This document shows positions 23,722-25,600 of a stretch of 25,600 nucleotides of DNA, in pieces (the first letter of the stretch is position 1; the number at the start of each line of letters is the position of its first letter). Origin of the DNA: Eubacterium sp. (GTDB lineage: Bacteria; Bacillota_A; Clostridia; Peptostreptococcales; Anaerovoracaceae); assembly GCA_017425345.1 (NCBI GenBank), contig JAFOML010000022.1, positions 1-25,600 on the forward strand, written 5' to 3'. The translations under genes were made by a program, and so were the position numbers. The notes under the pieces are model-generated. The model was not told the origin of the DNA and searched no databases. It saw only the letters and a program-made list of their open reading frames with translations.

Positions 23722-24423
23722 ATGGAGATCACACAGATCGCAGTGATACATACGGATCTTCCCCAGAAGTTCGGGATACCCAGACAGGCGGGACTCGTGC
23801 CGGAGCTGACCGGGAGGATCGAGTTTCTGCCGAAGTTCCGTGACCCGTCTGCCGTGCGGGGGCTGGAAGGCTTTTCGCATATCTGGCTTCTCTGGGAGTT
23901 CTTCGGCAAGCGGGAATGGTCGCCGACTGTGCGGCCGCCCAGGCTCGGCGGAGAGAAGCGGGTCGGTGTTTTTGCCACGAGGTCGCCGAACCGTCCGAAC
24001 CGGATCGGGCTTTCGTCGGTGCGGCTTCTGTCCGTGAATCCGGACGGTCCGAACGGACCGGAACTTCTGGTCGCGGGGCCGGATCTTCTTGATGGGACGA
24101 GGATCTACGATATCAAACCGTACCTGCCGTATACGGACTGTCATCCGGAGGCGACAGGTGGATTTACGGATGAGATCGACAGCTCGCTGCTGGAGGTGGA
24201 AATCTCGCCGGAGCTGCTTGCGAAGATCGAACCCGGGAACCGCGTGGCAGTGCAGCAGCTTCTCGCGCTGGACCCGAGAGGCGCCTACGAGAAGAAGCCG
24301 GGTTATGTGTACGGGATGCGGTACGGCAGGCAGGATATCCGCTTCCGGGAGCAGGATGGACACCTGGTGGTGACGGATGTGATCGATGTGACGGAGCAGA
24401 ATAAGGAGGAGCACTGCAAATAG
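23722..24423 (+). CDS. trmO: tRNA (N6-threonylcarbamoyladenosine(37)-N6)-methyltransferase TrmO
   Basis: SAM-dependent enzyme that methylates t6A37 in the anticodon loop of some ANN-decoding tRNAs, giving m6t6A; the family was formerly called TsaA/YaeB/UPF0066. The core motif FATRSPNRPNRIGLSSV (84-100) and DGTRIYDIKPYLPYTD (124-139) are both present, as is FSHIWLLWEF (51-60), all typical of this beta-barrel methyltransferase. The extra C-terminal domain with EKKPGYVYGMRYGRQDIRF is also there; at 233 aa it matches the full-length E. coli-like form. The ribosome site GGAGGAA lies within the last codons of the patatin gene, and ATG 23722 is 1 bp after its stop. Methylation yields S-adenosylhomocysteine. 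Confidence 0.93.
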   Translation: MEITQIAVIHTDLPQKFGIPRQAGLVPELTGRIEFLPKFRDPSAVRGLEGFSHIWLLWEFFGKREWSPTVRPPRLGGEKRVGVFATRSPNRPNRIGLSSVRLLSVNPDGPNGPELLVAGPDLLDGTRIYDIKPYLPYTDCHPEATGGFTDEIDSSLLEVEISPELLAKIEPGNRVAVQQLLALDPRGAYEKKPGYVYGMRYGRQDIRFREQDGHLVVTDVIDVTEQNKEEHCK

Positions 24424-24446
24424 CAGAGATATAGAAGGTATAGCAG

Positions 24447-25600
24447 ATGAGTATTTTCAATTATGCATATGAATTTCTGGAGGTGCCGGTGACCTCAGCG
24501 CGGAAAGGGCTGAAGACCCTGACGCATTTCCGGGGAAGGAAGTATCGGGAGTTCGAATTCGGACCGAACCGGAACCAGAGGGTCATTCTTTTCGAACCAA
24601 AGACGGTCCGGCACGACGCGGTCGTCCTGTATTTCCACGGCGGCTATCTGTCTGGATCACCGGATGACCTGAGCGTCGCAGCGGACGTGTTCTGTGAAAA
24701 GGGGTACCGCTTCATCTCCGTCGGATACCGGCTGCTCACAGCGGCGCCATTCCCGGCGCAGGTGGAAGACGCGTTCCACGGTTACGCGGTGGCCATGAAG
24801 GTGCTGGAGATGACCGGCGTCTGTGATCCCCCAATCATCGTCGCGGGAAACTCTGCGGGCGCGCAGCTTGCTGGGCTTCTGGCATACAGCACCGAACTCT
24901 CCGAGGAATACGGAGTTGATACCCGGGCGATCGCCGGTGTGCTTTCGATCGCCGGCGTGATGAGCGTGCGGGACCTGCCTTCCGCGGTCAGGCTGCTCAT
25001 CGGAAGAAGCCTGCCGAAAGCCGGGCGTAAGCACGCGCTGGACAAGTATTCACCGATCGAGGCGCTGGACATTGATTCCACCGCGCAGTTTCTGGCGGTT
25101 CACGGCAAACAGGACCGCATTGCCCCGTATGCGGGGGAGCTGCATTTCGTCCGGAAGCTGAACACTATCGATACGGCAAGGCGAGAGATGATCCGGCGCA
25201 GTGAGGAAGAAGCCGGTTTCCCGGAGATGGAAGAAGGCATCATGCGTTCCAAGGCGGAAGGCGGTGGAAATACCCCGATCGCACGCTACGCCGGATGGGA
25301 CGAGACCGTTCTTGGAGAGGAGGAGAAGATCGCGCAGATCTTCGGCCTGAAGAAATGGAAGTACCAGCATATCCGGCTTACCGCAGGGCTGTACGCCGGC
25401 GATAAGAAAGATGACCGCGTTCTTCGCGTGATCTTCCGCTGGCTGTCGCGATTTGACGGAATCGCGATGGTCGTGGATCCGGACCCGCGGTATCCTGCCA
25501 GAGCGGTTCTGACGAGGGATACCTTCCATAAGAGCCCGACGGATGAGCCGTTCTATGAGGAGGATGATCTGCTGGACGAGCTTTCTGATTACGATCCGGA
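24447..25600 (+). CDS. Alpha/beta hydrolase (esterase/lipase-like), 3' end outside window
   Basis: Open from ATG 24447 to the window edge (384 codons, no stop), 23 bp after trmO, with AGAAGG at 24433-24438 as the ribosome site. The N-terminal 230 residues are an alpha/beta hydrolase of the hormone-sensitive-lipase/acetyl-esterase kind: oxyanion-hole HGG at 64-66 (LYFHGGYLSGS), nucleophile Ser136 in GNSAGA, and Asp223 in VHGKQDRIAP. The catalytic His expected about 30 residues later is not in an obvious place. Instead there is a charged stretch of about 80 residues (from about 240), after which KYQHIRLTAGLYAG resembles the family's end but with Leu where GH is normal. The C-terminal part becomes acidic (FYEEDDLLDELSDYD). 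It is the fourth gene of the addA run. Substrate unknown. Confidence 0.82.
   Translation, partial: MSIFNYAYEFLEVPVTSARKGLKTLTHFRGRKYREFEFGPNRNQRVILFEPKTVRHDAVVLYFHGGYLSGSPDDLSVAADVFCEKGYRFISVGYRLLTAAPFPAQVEDAFHGYAVAMKVLEMTGVCDPPIIVAGNSAGAQLAGLLAYSTELSEEYGVDTRAIAGVLSIAGVMSVRDLPSAVRLLIGRSLPKAGRKHALDKYSPIEALDIDSTAQFLAVHGKQDRIAPYAGELHFVRKLNTIDTARREMIRRSEEEAGFPEMEEGIMRSKAEGGGNTPIARYAGWDETVLGEEEKIAQIFGLKKWKYQHIRLTAGLYAGDKKDDRVLRVIFRWLSRFDGIAMVVDPDPRYPARAVLTRDTFHKSPTDEPFYEEDDLLDELSDYDP

Overview
The window looks like chromosomal core-genome DNA from a low-G+C-lineage (Bacillota) anaerobe, most likely a Clostridia/Lachnospiraceae-type organism with a fairly high G+C content (high fifties percent, judged by eye). 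Supporting signs are strong AGGAGG-type ribosome binding sites, a PHP-containing DnaE-type polymerase next to pfkA, an AddA-type helicase-nuclease, a YbbR protein, a clostridial-length glutamyl-tRNA synthetase and COG2509/HI0933-type flavoproteins. No tRNA, rRNA, CRISPR array, phage gene or intact insertion sequence is visible.

Layout. (1) 1-3367: plus-strand run of a YbbR-domain protein (3' end only), an S-adenosylhomocysteinase-family enzyme and glutamyl-tRNA synthetase, closed by a terminator. (2) 3368-4021: the only long gene-poor stretch. It holds a cluster of 93-bp hairpin-bearing repeats and, next to it, a 217-bp near-palindrome. (3) 4022-6835, minus strand: a CstA-family transporter with an unknown 194-aa partner, then an unknown 85-aa protein with its own promoter and terminator. 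(4) 6986-12122, plus strand: dnaE, pfkA and a flavodoxin-domain protein, overlapping by 4 bp at each junction. (5) 12119-13354, minus strand: dinB, converging on the previous operon with overlapping stop codons. (6) 13456-17604, plus strand: class-3 aldehyde dehydrogenase and two unrelated FAD flavoproteins, closed by a bidirectional terminator. (7) 17625-19160, minus strand: gpmI. (8) 19357-25600, plus strand: addA, a patatin-like lipase, trmO, and an alpha/beta hydrolase that runs off the window.

Functional themes are ordinary: DNA replication and repair (dnaE, dinB, addA), glycolysis (pfkA, gpmI), translation (gltX, trmO), methyl-cycle recycling (the SAH hydrolase) and redox or aldehyde metabolism. 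DnaE and DinB share an identical QLSLF sliding-clamp motif. TrmO produces S-adenosylhomocysteine, the substrate class of the SAH hydrolase, but the two genes are not linked.

I did not find a convincing new multi-gene system. The parts most worth a second look are the structured intergenic region 3426-4016, the archaeal-type active-site motif in the SAH hydrolase, three back-to-back hairpins inside the addA linker, the apparently leaderless dinB, and the unknown partner of cstA.
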